Below, piece after piece: positions 1 through 6,580 of a stretch of 22,906 nucleotides of DNA. The DNA is from Ruminococcus sp. GTDB taxonomy: Bacteria > Bacillota > Clostridia > Oscillospirales > Ruminococcaceae. How positions within the stretch are numbered: the stretch's first letter is position 1; each line of letters begins with the position of its first letter. The notes beneath the pieces were generated by a model. The model was not told the origin of the DNA. It did no database searches and saw only the letters and a list, made by a program, of their open reading frames with translations. Location of the stretch: NCBI GenBank assembly GCA_023667165.1, contig JAMPAO010000037.1:1-22906 (forward strand), written 5' to 3'. A program made the position numbers and the translations under genes.

Positions 1-110
1 GTTTCGCCCGCCTTTTCAAAGGCGGCAGGGGTCAAGGGGACAGAGTCCCCTTGCGGGGGTATGGGGGCAGCGTCCCCGCGCTGCCGCAGGCAGCGGGTCA
101 GAGGAAAGAG
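1..110. repeat. GC-rich intergenic hairpin cluster
   Basis: The first 110 bases contain several closely spaced inverted repeats and no credible coding frame. Visible stems are CCGCCTTT/AAAGGCGG (8-15 with 18-25), AAGGGGA/TCCCCTT (34-40 with 46-52) and CGCTGCC/GGCAGCG (79-85 with 89-95). The block resembles the short G/C-rich dispersed elements found between genes in many Clostridia, and a compositionally similar block lies at the far right end of the window. That it is a dispersed repeat is an inference; genome copy number cannot be seen here. Confidence 0.5.
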
Positions 111-143
111 ATCTAAGAATTATGCTGATCCCGTTGGGAGTGC

Positions 144-272
144 AAATGCCGCCCGACAAAAAAGGATAATGAAAAAACTTTCAGCTAATTCAAACTTGGA
201 AAATTTTTAATATCGGGCGGCATTTTGATTTTTTGAAATGCAGGCATTTCAAAAAATCAACGCCGTAAGGCG
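144..272 (+). promoter_or_regulatory. Stacked inverted repeats in the leader of the ribU-like gene
   Basis: Three consecutive structures precede the riboflavin transporter gene. A 13-nt arm at 144-156 (AAATGCCGCCCGA) is exactly complementary to 213-225. A perfect 17-bp hairpin follows directly (arms 225-241 and 244-260). Then comes a small CGCC-GTAA-GGCG hairpin (261-272) with a GNRA-type loop. There is no T-run after any stem, so these are not ordinary terminators. I could not match the conserved core of the FMN riboswitch that often controls ribU genes. It could be an unrecognised RNA element or a small non-coding mobile repeat; the sequence alone does not decide. Confidence 0.5.
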
Positions 273-390
273 GAGGGTCAAATGCGTTTCCGATATAAAA
301 ATGTTTTTCCGTGTAAATCGACCGGCGCCGAATAATGCGTATATAAGACCGATAAAAGCAATAAACTATATTTTACGGAGGTAATCTGCA

Positions 391-1032
391 ATGAAAAGCG
401 ATCTGTTAAAACCCAACACCGAGATATCAAAGGTGCATCAGCTCACTTCCACTGCCGTAATGGGAGCAATGGCGACTGTGCTGATGTTTCTGGAGATACC
501 CATACCCGTCATGCCGTGGTTTATCAAGCTGGATCTGTCCGAGCTGCCCGCGCTGATAGCGGCATTCGCCATAGGTCCTCTTTCGGGAGTCTGCGTGTGC
601 CTTATAAAAAACCTTGTTAATCTTATCAATTCATATTCCGCAGGAATAGGCGAGCTGTCCAATTTTATTCTGGGCTGCGCGTTCGTTATCCCCGCAGGAC
701 TTATATACAAGGCGAACAAGACGAGGAAAAACGCATTTCTCGGCGCGCTTGCGGGTTCGGCGGTCATGGCTCTGGTGAGCATAGCTTCAAATTATTTTAT
801 CGTCTACCCCGTATATGCCGCTCTTCTTATGCCCATGGAAACCATTATAGAAGCCTATCAGAAGATAAATCCAAGGGTGGAAACGCTGACAGACGCGCTG
901 GTGTGGTTCAATATGCCATTTAACTTTTTCAAGGGGATGTGCTGCACGGCGGTAACAATGGCGGTGTACAAATACATTTCCCCCATACTCAAAGGCAAGA
1001 GCGGACGCGGAAAGACTGCGGAGATAAAATGA
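391..1032 (+). CDS. ribU: ECF transporter S component, RibU-like (riboflavin uptake)
   Basis: Predicted membrane substrate-binding (S) subunit of an energy-coupling factor vitamin transporter, most like RibU, which captures riboflavin and works with a shared EcfA-EcfA'-EcfT module not seen in this window. The 213-residue length fits the family. About five or six hydrophobic segments are visible between residues 18 and 195. The strongest family signal is residues 46-75: a K-L-D-L-S-E-L-P-A-L-I segment, then a G-P-L-S-G-V turn and K-N-L-V-N, typical of RibU. The start is supported by GGAGG about 9 bases upstream (377-381). It appears monocistronic, ending in a strong terminator. The leader holds inverted repeats but no recognisable FMN riboswitch. 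Family membership is firm; riboflavin rather than another vitamin is inferred. Confidence 0.85.
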   Translation: MKSDLLKPNTEISKVHQLTSTAVMGAMATVLMFLEIPIPVMPWFIKLDLSELPALIAAFAIGPLSGVCVCLIKNLVNLINSYSAGIGELSNFILGCAFVIPAGLIYKANKTRKNAFLGALAGSAVMALVSIASNYFIVYPVYAALLMPMETIIEAYQKINPRVETLTDALVWFNMPFNFFKGMCCTAVTMAVYKYISPILKGKSGRGKTAEIK

Positions 1033-1069
1033 CGTTCATAAGATACTGTGTTGCTGTAATAAACAGGGA

Positions 1070-1107
1070 CGGCGTTCGGATCACCGAACGCCGCTCTTAT
1101 TTTTATT
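1070..1107 (+). terminator. Rho-independent terminator after ribU
   Basis: A perfect 10-bp stem (CGGCGTTCGG, 1070-1079, with CCGAACGCCG, 1084-1093) encloses the loop ATCA and is followed by a T-rich tract. It lies between the convergent ribU and EAL-HDOD genes and should end ribU transcription. Confidence 0.85.
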
Positions 1108-1129
1108 AAGTATAATGATTTCGGACAGA

Positions 1130-2377
1130 TCACATATCCTCTCCGTCCTCGCCGCCTGTTGCCTGCATGAGCTTTTCCCAGGTAGCGTTTACGCTTTCAA
1201 CGCATTCGCAGTATTTCTGGGAGATCATATCCTTTGGGATACCCAGTTCGTCCGCAAGAGCTTTCATTTTCTTCCAGTCGGCGTTTTCATATGCTATGAC
1301 GGTATCGTAAAGCATACCGGCTCTGCCCTCGTGAGAGATAAGCGCAGCCTTGATCTCATCGCCGATAGGGAGCTGCTCCAGCACCTCTTCGATAGGCGTT
1401 TGCATAAGCCGTCCCAATGTGGAGAACATTCCCATAAGATAAGCCTCCGAACGGGATATTGGCATATCGTCGGCAAATTCCACCAGCTCCGCCGCAAAAT
1501 TTCCCCGCAGGAACGACAGCTTTATCAGCTCGTCGGGCATAGAACCATCATCTGTTTTGAAGCTGAGCAGATATATCCATTGCTTGAGCTGACCAAGACC
1601 CAGTATCACCAGTGCCTGTTTTACGGATTTTGCCCGGTTTCTGAGAGCAAAATATGCCGAATTTACCAGCTTAAGCAGCGAATAGGTAAGAGAAACGTCC
1701 CGTGTTACTATTTCCTCGATCTCGTCCACGTCGGGTTCGTCGCGGTTGACTGCCACCATGAGCATCATAAAGTTGCCCTGCATGAATTTATGCTTCTGCA
1801 TCGACGTAGGCATCTTTTCGGATACGTAAGACCCTTGGAAGGAGGTGCAGCCGTACAGCTTCGCCTTTTCGTATGCGTCGGCGCATTCGATATTATATGC
1901 GATCATGCTCTTGCCGAAGGATTTTCCGATACGTATGATATTTTCAAGGGACGGATCGGAATAATTCTTGAAATTGACCTTGATGTAATCGACTATATCC
2001 AGCACGCCGAAAAATCTTGGCGCAAATTCAAAATCTATAACGGCGATCTTATAGCCGGCCTGTTTGAATTTAGTAATGAGCGAATGGGACATGGGATTGG
2101 TTATCAGTGTATCCTCTATCTGGATCACAAGCTTCGAGGTATCGAACATTTTTGGAATGCCCTTTACCAGCAGGTTTCTTGTAAAGGTGATATACGCTGT
2201 TTTGCCGCCAATGAAATTATCGCTGTTCATTGAGGAAAGAAAATTTTCTATGGCATTAGCAGCGGAGGTGTCGTCCGCACGCCACATTTCAACCTGATCG
2301 TCGGCGTAGAGTATTTCGTAACCCACTGCTTTCTGATCCTTATTCATAATGGTTTGTCTGACAATATACGGCTCCAT
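1130..2377 (-). CDS. EAL-HDOD signalling protein with degenerate EAL domain (YuxH-like)
   Basis: A 415-residue cytoplasmic protein with an EAL-like domain (about residues 1-195) followed by an HDOD domain (about 200-390), the architecture of the YuxH family (COG3434). The EAL half is degenerate: the signature position reads Y-E-I-L, and the usual D-D-F catalytic motif reads I-D-F-E. It is therefore unlikely to hydrolyse c-di-GMP and more likely acts as a binding or docking module. The HDOD half shows the family pattern: D-V-S-L-T-Y-S-L-L-K-L-V-N-S-A, then an A-L-V-I-L-G stretch. HDOD proteins usually work in signalling scaffolds; the specific role is unknown. It has its own sigma-A promoter and a structured leader, with AAAGGAG about 10 bases before the ATG. 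A second c-di-GMP-family gene lies at 10682-12985. Confidence 0.88.
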   Translation of the reverse strand: MEPYIVRQTIMNKDQKAVGYEILYADDQVEMWRADDTSAANAIENFLSSMNSDNFIGGKTAYITFTRNLLVKGIPKMFDTSKLVIQIEDTLITNPMSHSLITKFKQAGYKIAVIDFEFAPRFFGVLDIVDYIKVNFKNYSDPSLENIIRIGKSFGKSMIAYNIECADAYEKAKLYGCTSFQGSYVSEKMPTSMQKHKFMQGNFMMLMVAVNRDEPDVDEIEEIVTRDVSLTYSLLKLVNSAYFALRNRAKSVKQALVILGLGQLKQWIYLLSFKTDDGSMPDELIKLSFLRGNFAAELVEFADDMPISRSEAYLMGMFSTLGRLMQTPIEEVLEQLPIGDEIKAALISHEGRAGMLYDTVIAYENADWKKMKALADELGIPKDMISQKYCECVESVNATWEKLMQATGGEDGEDM

Positions 2378-2502
2378 ATATTCTTAGTTCTCCTTTACAG
2401 CGGAAGATTACAGCAGCGCATTAGATCACTTCGGTCTGTTCATGCCGTTCCTTCGGGTGATCTAATGCCGTGCTCTGAACGCAGTTATGCATTATTTATA
2501 AC
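2378..2502 (-). promoter_or_regulatory. Structured 5' leader of the EAL-HDOD gene
   Basis: Transcription from the minus-strand promoter at 2503-2531 would give a leader of roughly 115-120 nt. Inside it, a 12-bp perfect stem pairs 2457-2468 with 2418-2429 (GCATTAGATCAC/GTGATCTAATGC on the RNA strand) around a 27-nt loop containing a repeated CCGAAG. No T-run follows, so it is not a simple terminator. It does not match riboswitch consensus motifs I remember, including the c-di-GMP classes. Confidence 0.5.
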
Positions 2503-2531
2503 ATTATACCACATCTTCGAATGAATTTCAA
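2503..2531 (-). promoter_or_regulatory. Sigma-A promoter for the EAL-HDOD gene
   Basis: On the minus strand, TTGAAA (2526-2531) is separated by 17 bases from a consensus TATAAT (2503-2508). The hexamer quality, exact spacing and position upstream of the EAL-HDOD start support it. Together with the promoter at 2659 it makes the 351-base gap 2378-2728 a divergent control region; I see no gene in that gap. Confidence 0.8.
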
Positions 2532-2658
2532 CTGTTTTTAGGTAATATTTTACTAATATTTTTTGTGCAATTTTTCAAACCGCATTGCACGGACAATACG
2601 GCATATATGTAAATTTATATATATGGGTATGTAAAATCTAAAAAAATCATTTTACCTA

Positions 2659-2687
2659 TTGACATATAAGGTGTAATGTGTTATCAT
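2659..2687 (+). promoter_or_regulatory. Sigma-A promoter of the metal-resistance operon
   Basis: TTGACA (2659-2664), a 17-base spacer and TATCAT (2682-2687) form a near-consensus promoter about 40 bases ahead of the methyltransferase start. Its -10 box overlaps the operator-like sequence at 2686-2706, which fits repression by the ArsR-type protein encoded downstream. Confidence 0.85.
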
Positions 2688-2706
2688 ATGAACAGATGAA
2701 CATATG
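2686..2706 (+). promoter_or_regulatory. Candidate ArsR/SmtB-type operator
   Basis: The sequence ATATGAACA-GA-TGAACATATG overlaps the -10 box and start region. ArsR/SmtB metal-sensor operators typically read ATATGAACA-N2-TGTTCATAT. Here the outer bases match, but the right half carries AA where TT is expected, so the site is part palindrome and part direct repeat of ATGAACA. Assignment to the SmtB-like protein at 3363 is inferred from position and family. Confidence 0.65.
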
Positions 2707-2728
2707 TTAGTCAAAAGGCGGTGATAAA

Positions 2729-3358
2729 ATGGCGGATTTCTGGGACAGATTTGCTTTCACATACGATTTGTCGCAGCTTTTAAACAAACGGGTCAACGGC
2801 GTTATTGCGGCAAAAACCGCCGCAGAGATATCCGAGGGAGATTATGTTCTTGACTGCGCCGCAGGGACGGGAATGCTGTCCATAGCGGCTGCCGAAAAAG
2901 CGGGACGCGTGCTTTGCAGCGATTTTTCAAAGAAAATGCTTATGCAGTCAATGAAAAACGCAAAAAGGGCGGGTATTTGCAACATCAGCTTTGCAAGGCG
3001 GGACATAACCTCTTTGAAAGACGGCGATAACAAATTTGACGCCGTCATCGCGGGGAATGTGCTTCATCTTCTTGACGATCCCGAAAAAGCGGTAACTGAG
3101 CTTATCCGCGTGACAAAGAAAGGTGGCAGGGTGATCCTGCCGACCTATTTAAATGGCAATGTCAGCGGTATCGGCAAGGCTGTTATGGCAGTTTACAGGC
3201 TGGCGGGTTTCGATCCGAAGCATTCTTTCGATTACGGCGGCTATTGCAGATTCATTGCGGATACTGCGGATAAATGCGGCTGCGGATACAGAGCGGAGAT
3301 GATAAAGGGCGGTTTTCCCGCCGCATTCGCCGTAATAACCAAGGGCAAGGGGGGATGA
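2729..3358 (+). CDS. Class I SAM-dependent methyltransferase in a metal operon
   Basis: A 209-residue UbiE/Methyltransf_11-like protein. Motif I is clear at about residues 40-50 (V-L-D-C-A-A-G-T-G-M-L), followed by an acidic motif II residue in C-S-D-F-S, the D-A-V-I-A-G-N-V-L-H segment and a post-motif K-K-G-G-R-V-I-L-P. It would transfer a methyl group from S-adenosylmethionine; the substrate is unknown. It is the first gene of the metal operon, 4 bases before the ArsR-type gene, and shares its promoter and operator. That context suggests metal or metalloid methylation or a detoxification role, but I do not see the cysteine pattern typical of ArsM arsenite methyltransferases. The start at 2729 is supported by AAGGCGGTG just upstream. 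Confidence 0.85.
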   Translation: MADFWDRFAFTYDLSQLLNKRVNGVIAAKTAAEISEGDYVLDCAAGTGMLSIAAAEKAGRVLCSDFSKKMLMQSMKNAKRAGICNISFARRDITSLKDGDNKFDAVIAGNVLHLLDDPEKAVTELIRVTKKGGRVILPTYLNGNVSGIGKAVMAVYRLAGFDPKHSFDYGGYCRFIADTADKCGCGYRAEMIKGGFPAAFAVITKGKGG

Positions 3359-3362
3359 GCCT

Positions 3363-3704
3363 GTGCAGGATGATTACCTTTGCGTTCATGAGGACGTTGT
3401 AAACAGGGTGACGGCGCAGATGCCGCCGGACGAGATACTGTACGACCTTGCGGAGCTGTACAAGGTTTTCGGCGATACCACAAGGATACGCATTTTATAC
3501 GCTCTTCTGGAGTCGGAACTGTGCGTAAACGACATGGCGCAGCTTCTGGGACTGAGCCAGACGGCGGTATCTCATCAGCTTCGGGTGCTTAAGACCAACA
3601 AGCTGGTAAAATTCCGCAAGGAGGGCAAAATAGTATTCTACTCTCTGTCGGACGATCACGTAAAAAGCATTATAGAAACCGGCATGGAACACGTAGAAGA
3701 ATAG
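3363..3704 (+). CDS. ArsR/SmtB-family metal-sensing repressor, SmtB-like zinc sites
   Basis: A 113-residue winged-helix repressor. The recognition region reads L-G-L-S-Q-T-A-V-S-H-Q-L-R-V-L (about residues 62-76). Two known metal-site patterns can be read. The alpha-5 site ends the protein as D97-x-H99, H110 and E113, matching the spacing of SmtB D104/H106/H117/E120. In the alpha-3 region E-L-C-V-N-D supplies C54 and D57, matching SmtB C61/D64, with C7 and H9 at the N terminus as possible partners. This argues for Zn(II), possibly Cd/Pb, sensing. The start is GTG with a G-rich Shine-Dalgarno overlapping the end of the methyltransferase gene. It likely represses its own operon and releases DNA on metal binding. 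Metal identity is inferred. Confidence 0.92.
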   Translation: MQDDYLCVHEDVVNRVTAQMPPDEILYDLAELYKVFGDTTRIRILYALLESELCVNDMAQLLGLSQTAVSHQLRVLKTNKLVKFRKEGKIVFYSLSDDHVKSIIETGMEHVEE

Positions 3705-3720
3705 GCGGGGGTGGCCCCGC
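3705..3720 (+). promoter_or_regulatory. Stable hairpin between the repressor and HMA genes
   Basis: Directly after the arsR-type stop codon a 6-bp GC stem, GCGGGG/CCCCGC (3705-3710 with 3715-3720), closes a 4-base loop. No T-run follows, so termination is doubtful; it may stabilise or partly attenuate the transcript ahead of the 153-base gap before the HMA gene. That gap also contains the symmetric sequence AACGTATAACGTT near 3790-3802. No second promoter is convincing. Confidence 0.35.
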
Positions 3721-3857
3721 TGCCGTGCCGCGGCGTTGTTCGGCTGTTACATCGCCGATAGCCGCTGCGAAGCATAAACGATGGGGAACGTATAACGTTT
3801 GCGGGTGAGCCGCGCCGTTATTCATCTTATTTCTATATTATAAAGGAGATCACAGTA

Positions 3858-4076
3858 ATGAAAAAGGTATTTAAGCTTATCGATCTGGACTGCGCTAACT
3901 GCGCAAAGAAAATGGAAGACGCCGTTAATAAGATAGACGGCGTGGAATCGGCTTCTGTCAGCTTTATGAGTCAGAAAATGACCGTAAACGCTCCCGAGGA
4001 CAAATTCGACGATATCATGAAACAGGCGGTAAAGGTATGCAAAAAGATCGAACCCGACTGCGAGATCGTTCTGTAA
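3858..4076 (+). CDS. Stand-alone HMA-domain heavy-metal-binding protein
   Basis: A 72-residue protein made of a single heavy-metal-associated domain with the motif D-C-A-N-C-A (C13 and C16), which binds a soft metal ion through two cysteines. The aspartate before the first cysteine (L-D-L-D-C-A-N-C) is typical of Zn/Cd-type HMA domains rather than copper chaperones, which usually read M-x-C-x-x-C. The ATPase gene 15 bases downstream lacks its own N-terminal HMA domain, so this is probably the same module encoded separately, acting as metal donor or regulatory domain. AAGGAG lies about 10 bases before the start. Confidence 0.9.
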   Translation: MKKVFKLIDLDCANCAKKMEDAVNKIDGVESASVSFMSQKMTVNAPEDKFDDIMKQAVKVCKKIEPDCEIVL

Positions 4077-4091
4077 GGACGGTGAAACAAA

Positions 4092-5972
4092 ATGACCGGC
4101 AGGCAGAAGAAGAATCTGATAAGGATAATCGTCAGCTTTGTCATACTTGCTGGCGAGATGATCTTTTTCAAGGTCACGGGACTTGACCTTGGCAGATGGG
4201 AGCTTGTGTGTTATCTTGTGCCTTATCTGATAATCGGCTGGGATATTTTAAGGAAAGCGCTCCTGGGGATAATACATCTTCAGGTCTTTGACGAATGCTT
4301 TCTTATGACCATTGCCACCGTAGGCGCGTTTGCCACGGGAGAATATTCCGAGGGTACGGCGGTAATGCTTTTTTATCAGGTAGGCGAGCTTTTTCAGTCC
4401 TACGCCGTCAGCAAATCAAGAAGATCCATCGCGGGACTTATGGATATACGTCCCGATTACGCCAATATCGAAAACGATCGGGGCGAGCTTGTAACGGTCG
4501 ATCCCGAGGAAGTGGAGATAGGCGGTATCATCACCGTAAAGCCCGGGGAGAAAATACCTCTTGACGGCGTTGTGGTAAGCGGCGTTTCCTCCGCCGATAC
4601 CTCCGCGCTGACGGGCGAGCCTGTTCCGAGAGATATCGGGGAGGGCAGCGAGGTCATAAGCGGCTGCATAAATCTCACGGGAAATATCCGCGTAAGGGTG
4701 ACAAAGGAATTCGGTCAGTCGACGGTTTCAAAGATACTGGAGCTGGTGGAAAATTCGCAGGAGAAAAAATCAAAAAGCGAAAACTTTATCACAAAATTCG
4801 CAAGGGTGTACACTCCCGCAGTAGTCATAGCGGCGGTTCTGCTGGCAGTCGTACCGCCGATCGTACTGGGTCAGCCTTTCGGCGGCTGGATATACCGTGC
4901 AATGACTTTCCTTGTTATTTCCTGTCCCTGCGCGCTTGTTATTTCCATTCCCCTCAGCTTTTTCGGGGGGATCGGCGGTGCGTCCCGTTCGGGCATACTT
5001 ATCAAGGGAGGAAACTACCTGGAGGCGCTGTCCTCGGCGGGGGTAATGGTTTTTGACAAAACAGGCACTCTCACAAAGGGCAGCTTCGAGGTAACGGCGG
5101 TTCACTCCGGCGGCAGCTCGGAAAACGAGCTGCTTGAAACAGCCTGTCTTGCGGAATGCTACTCCAATCACCCCATATCCCTTTCGCTGAAAAGGGCGTG
5201 GGGAAAGAAATGCGATACCTCGTCGGTGGAGGAGGTATCGGAGATACCCGGTCAGGGCGTTTCCGCGGTGATCGGCGGAAAAAAGGTTCTTTGCGGCAAT
5301 ATGAAGCTGATGAAAAGCGAAAATATCGACGGTGCCCATGAGTGTCACCGTGCGGGAACTGCCGTTCATGTGGCGGTCGACGGTGTTTACAAGGGACATA
5401 TTATAATATCGGACAGTCTAAAGGACGGAGCTAAGGAAACGGTTTCGGGCGTTAAGGAAATGGGCGTTAAAAAGACGGTCATGCTCACGGGCGACGACAA
5501 GCGCGTTGGCGCGCACTGTGCGGAGGAGCTGGGTATAGACGAGTATCACGCGCAGCTCCTGCCCGCCGACAAGGTCGACTGTCTGGAACGGCTGCTTGCC
5601 GAAAAGAGCGAAAAGGAAAGCCTTGTTTTCGTGGGGGACGGCGTAAACGACGCCCCCGTCCTCACAAGAGCGGATATAGGCATAGCCATGGGCGGCATAG
5701 GCTCGGACGCGGCTATAGAAGCGGCGGACATCGTGCTTATGGACGACGATCCCTTGAAGATAATCACGGCAATGAAAATATCCCGCAAGACCATGAGAAT
5801 TGTCAAGGAAAATATAGTTTTCGCCCTTGCCGTCAAGGCGGCGGTGCTGCTGCTGGGAGCACTGGGTTTTGCCAATATGTGGGCGGCGGTCTTTGCCGAC
5901 GTGGGCGTTTCGGTGATAGCCATTCTTAATGCAATGAGATGCGCCTCCGCAGGAAAAAAAGAGAGCGTCTGA
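4092..5972 (+). CDS. cadA: P1B-type Zn/Cd/Pb-exporting ATPase
   Basis: A 626-residue heavy-metal ATPase of the CadA/ZntA group. Visible motifs: actuator T-G-E-P (about 174-177), the transmembrane metal site C278-P279-C280, the phosphorylated aspartate D322 in D-K-T-G-T, the H360-P361 pair of P1B pumps, the hinge G-D-G-V-N-D-A-P, and a conserved D-V-G in the last membrane helix. CPC plus that aspartate is the P1B-2 signature for divalent Zn/Cd/Pb export. It has no N-terminal HMA domain; the separate HMA protein just upstream likely replaces it. It would pump metal out through the cytoplasmic membrane. Last gene of the operon; a strong hairpin lies 34 bases after the stop. Exact metal preference cannot be read; the neighbouring SmtB-type sensor favours zinc or cadmium. 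Confidence 0.95.
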   Translation: MTGRQKKNLIRIIVSFVILAGEMIFFKVTGLDLGRWELVCYLVPYLIIGWDILRKALLGIIHLQVFDECFLMTIATVGAFATGEYSEGTAVMLFYQVGELFQSYAVSKSRRSIAGLMDIRPDYANIENDRGELVTVDPEEVEIGGIITVKPGEKIPLDGVVVSGVSSADTSALTGEPVPRDIGEGSEVISGCINLTGNIRVRVTKEFGQSTVSKILELVENSQEKKSKSENFITKFARVYTPAVVIAAVLLAVVPPIVLGQPFGGWIYRAMTFLVISCPCALVISIPLSFFGGIGGASRSGILIKGGNYLEALSSAGVMVFDKTGTLTKGSFEVTAVHSGGSSENELLETACLAECYSNHPISLSLKRAWGKKCDTSSVEEVSEIPGQGVSAVIGGKKVLCGNMKLMKSENIDGAHECHRAGTAVHVAVDGVYKGHIIISDSLKDGAKETVSGVKEMGVKKTVMLTGDDKRVGAHCAEELGIDEYHAQLLPADKVDCLERLLAEKSEKESLVFVGDGVNDAPVLTRADIGIAMGGIGSDAAIEAADIVLMDDDPLKIITAMKISRKTMRIVKENIVFALAVKAAVLLLGALGFANMWAAVFADVGVSVIAILNAMRCASAGKKESV

Positions 5973-6006
5973 CCCTGTTTGCGGTACTGCTCGTTTATTA
6001 CAATAA

Positions 6007-6038
6007 CATACCCGTTCGGAGCTTTCCGAACGGGTATG
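6007..6038. terminator. Bidirectional hairpin terminator between cadA and ispF
   Basis: A perfect 14-bp stem (CATACCCGTTCGGA, 6007-6020, with 6025-6038) and a GCTT loop lie between two convergent genes. T-runs on either side are poor, but the stem strength and location support a shared terminator. Confidence 0.65.
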
Positions 6039-6094
6039 GCTGTTTACGGCAAACCGGCTTCGCGGTTATCAGTATTTATGCTTTGTTCCGAATA

Positions 6095-6580
6095 TCATTC
6101 GCCGGAGCTGTATACGGTGCAAACGGCATATGCGGCTATTCCCTGTCCGGAGCCTGTAAATCCCAGACCTTCCTCGGTGGTGGCTTTGACGGACACTGCT
6201 TCAATGCCGATCCCGCAGGCACGGGCGATGTTTCCGCGCATTTGTTCAATATATCCCGAGAGCCTGGGACTTTGGCATACAACTGTGCTGTCGATATTCC
6301 CCGCCCTGTAGCCTGCCTTGCGGATAATATCCGTTACCCGTTCAAGCAGCTTTATACTGTCCGCTCCCGCCCATTCCTCATCGCTGTCCGGAAAATGCCG
6401 TCCTATGTCCCCCAGCGCACAGCTTCCCAGAAGAGCGTCCATTACGGCATGGGTAAGCACGTCGGCGTCGGAATGTCCAAGCAGACCCTTTTCGTAAGGG
6501 ATATCCACTCCGCCCAGAATAAGCCTGCGGTTATCGGACAGTCTGTGAACGTCGTAACCCTGTCCTATTCTTATCATCAT
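6095..6580 (-). CDS. ispF: 2-C-methyl-D-erythritol 2,4-cyclodiphosphate synthase
   Basis: IspF converts CDP-methylerythritol 2-phosphate to the 2,4-cyclodiphosphate with release of CMP, the fifth step of the MEP isoprenoid pathway. The protein has the usual length (161 residues) and family motifs: G-Y-D-V-H-R near the N terminus with the zinc-binding D-x-H pair, L-G-H-S-D-A-D-V-L-T-H, the G-D-I-G-R-H-F-P loop, and a C-terminal K-A-T-T-E-E-G-L-G-F-T-G segment. The gene overlaps the end of ispD by 4 bases (ATGA), so the two are translationally coupled. It is the last gene of the probable operon that starts at 9485. Confidence 0.97.
   Translation of the reverse strand: MMIRIGQGYDVHRLSDNRRLILGGVDIPYEKGLLGHSDADVLTHAVMDALLGSCALGDIGRHFPDSDEEWAGADSIKLLERVTDIIRKAGYRAGNIDSTVVCQSPRLSGYIEQMRGNIARACGIGIEAVSVKATTEEGLGFTGSGQGIAAYAVCTVYSSGE

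Noticed and set aside
100..390. FMN riboswitch before ribU
   Set aside because: Expected from the gene family, but the conserved core segments are not found in the sequence.
1115..2233. Long plus-strand ORF of 372 codons opposite the EAL-HDOD gene
   Set aside because: It is antisense to a gene with clear EAL and HDOD domains and its own promoter; the translation is low-complexity in style and has no recognisable motif.
2729..3358. ArsM arsenite methyltransferase
   Set aside because: The protein is short and I do not see the conserved cysteine arrangement of ArsM; kept as a general SAM methyltransferase.
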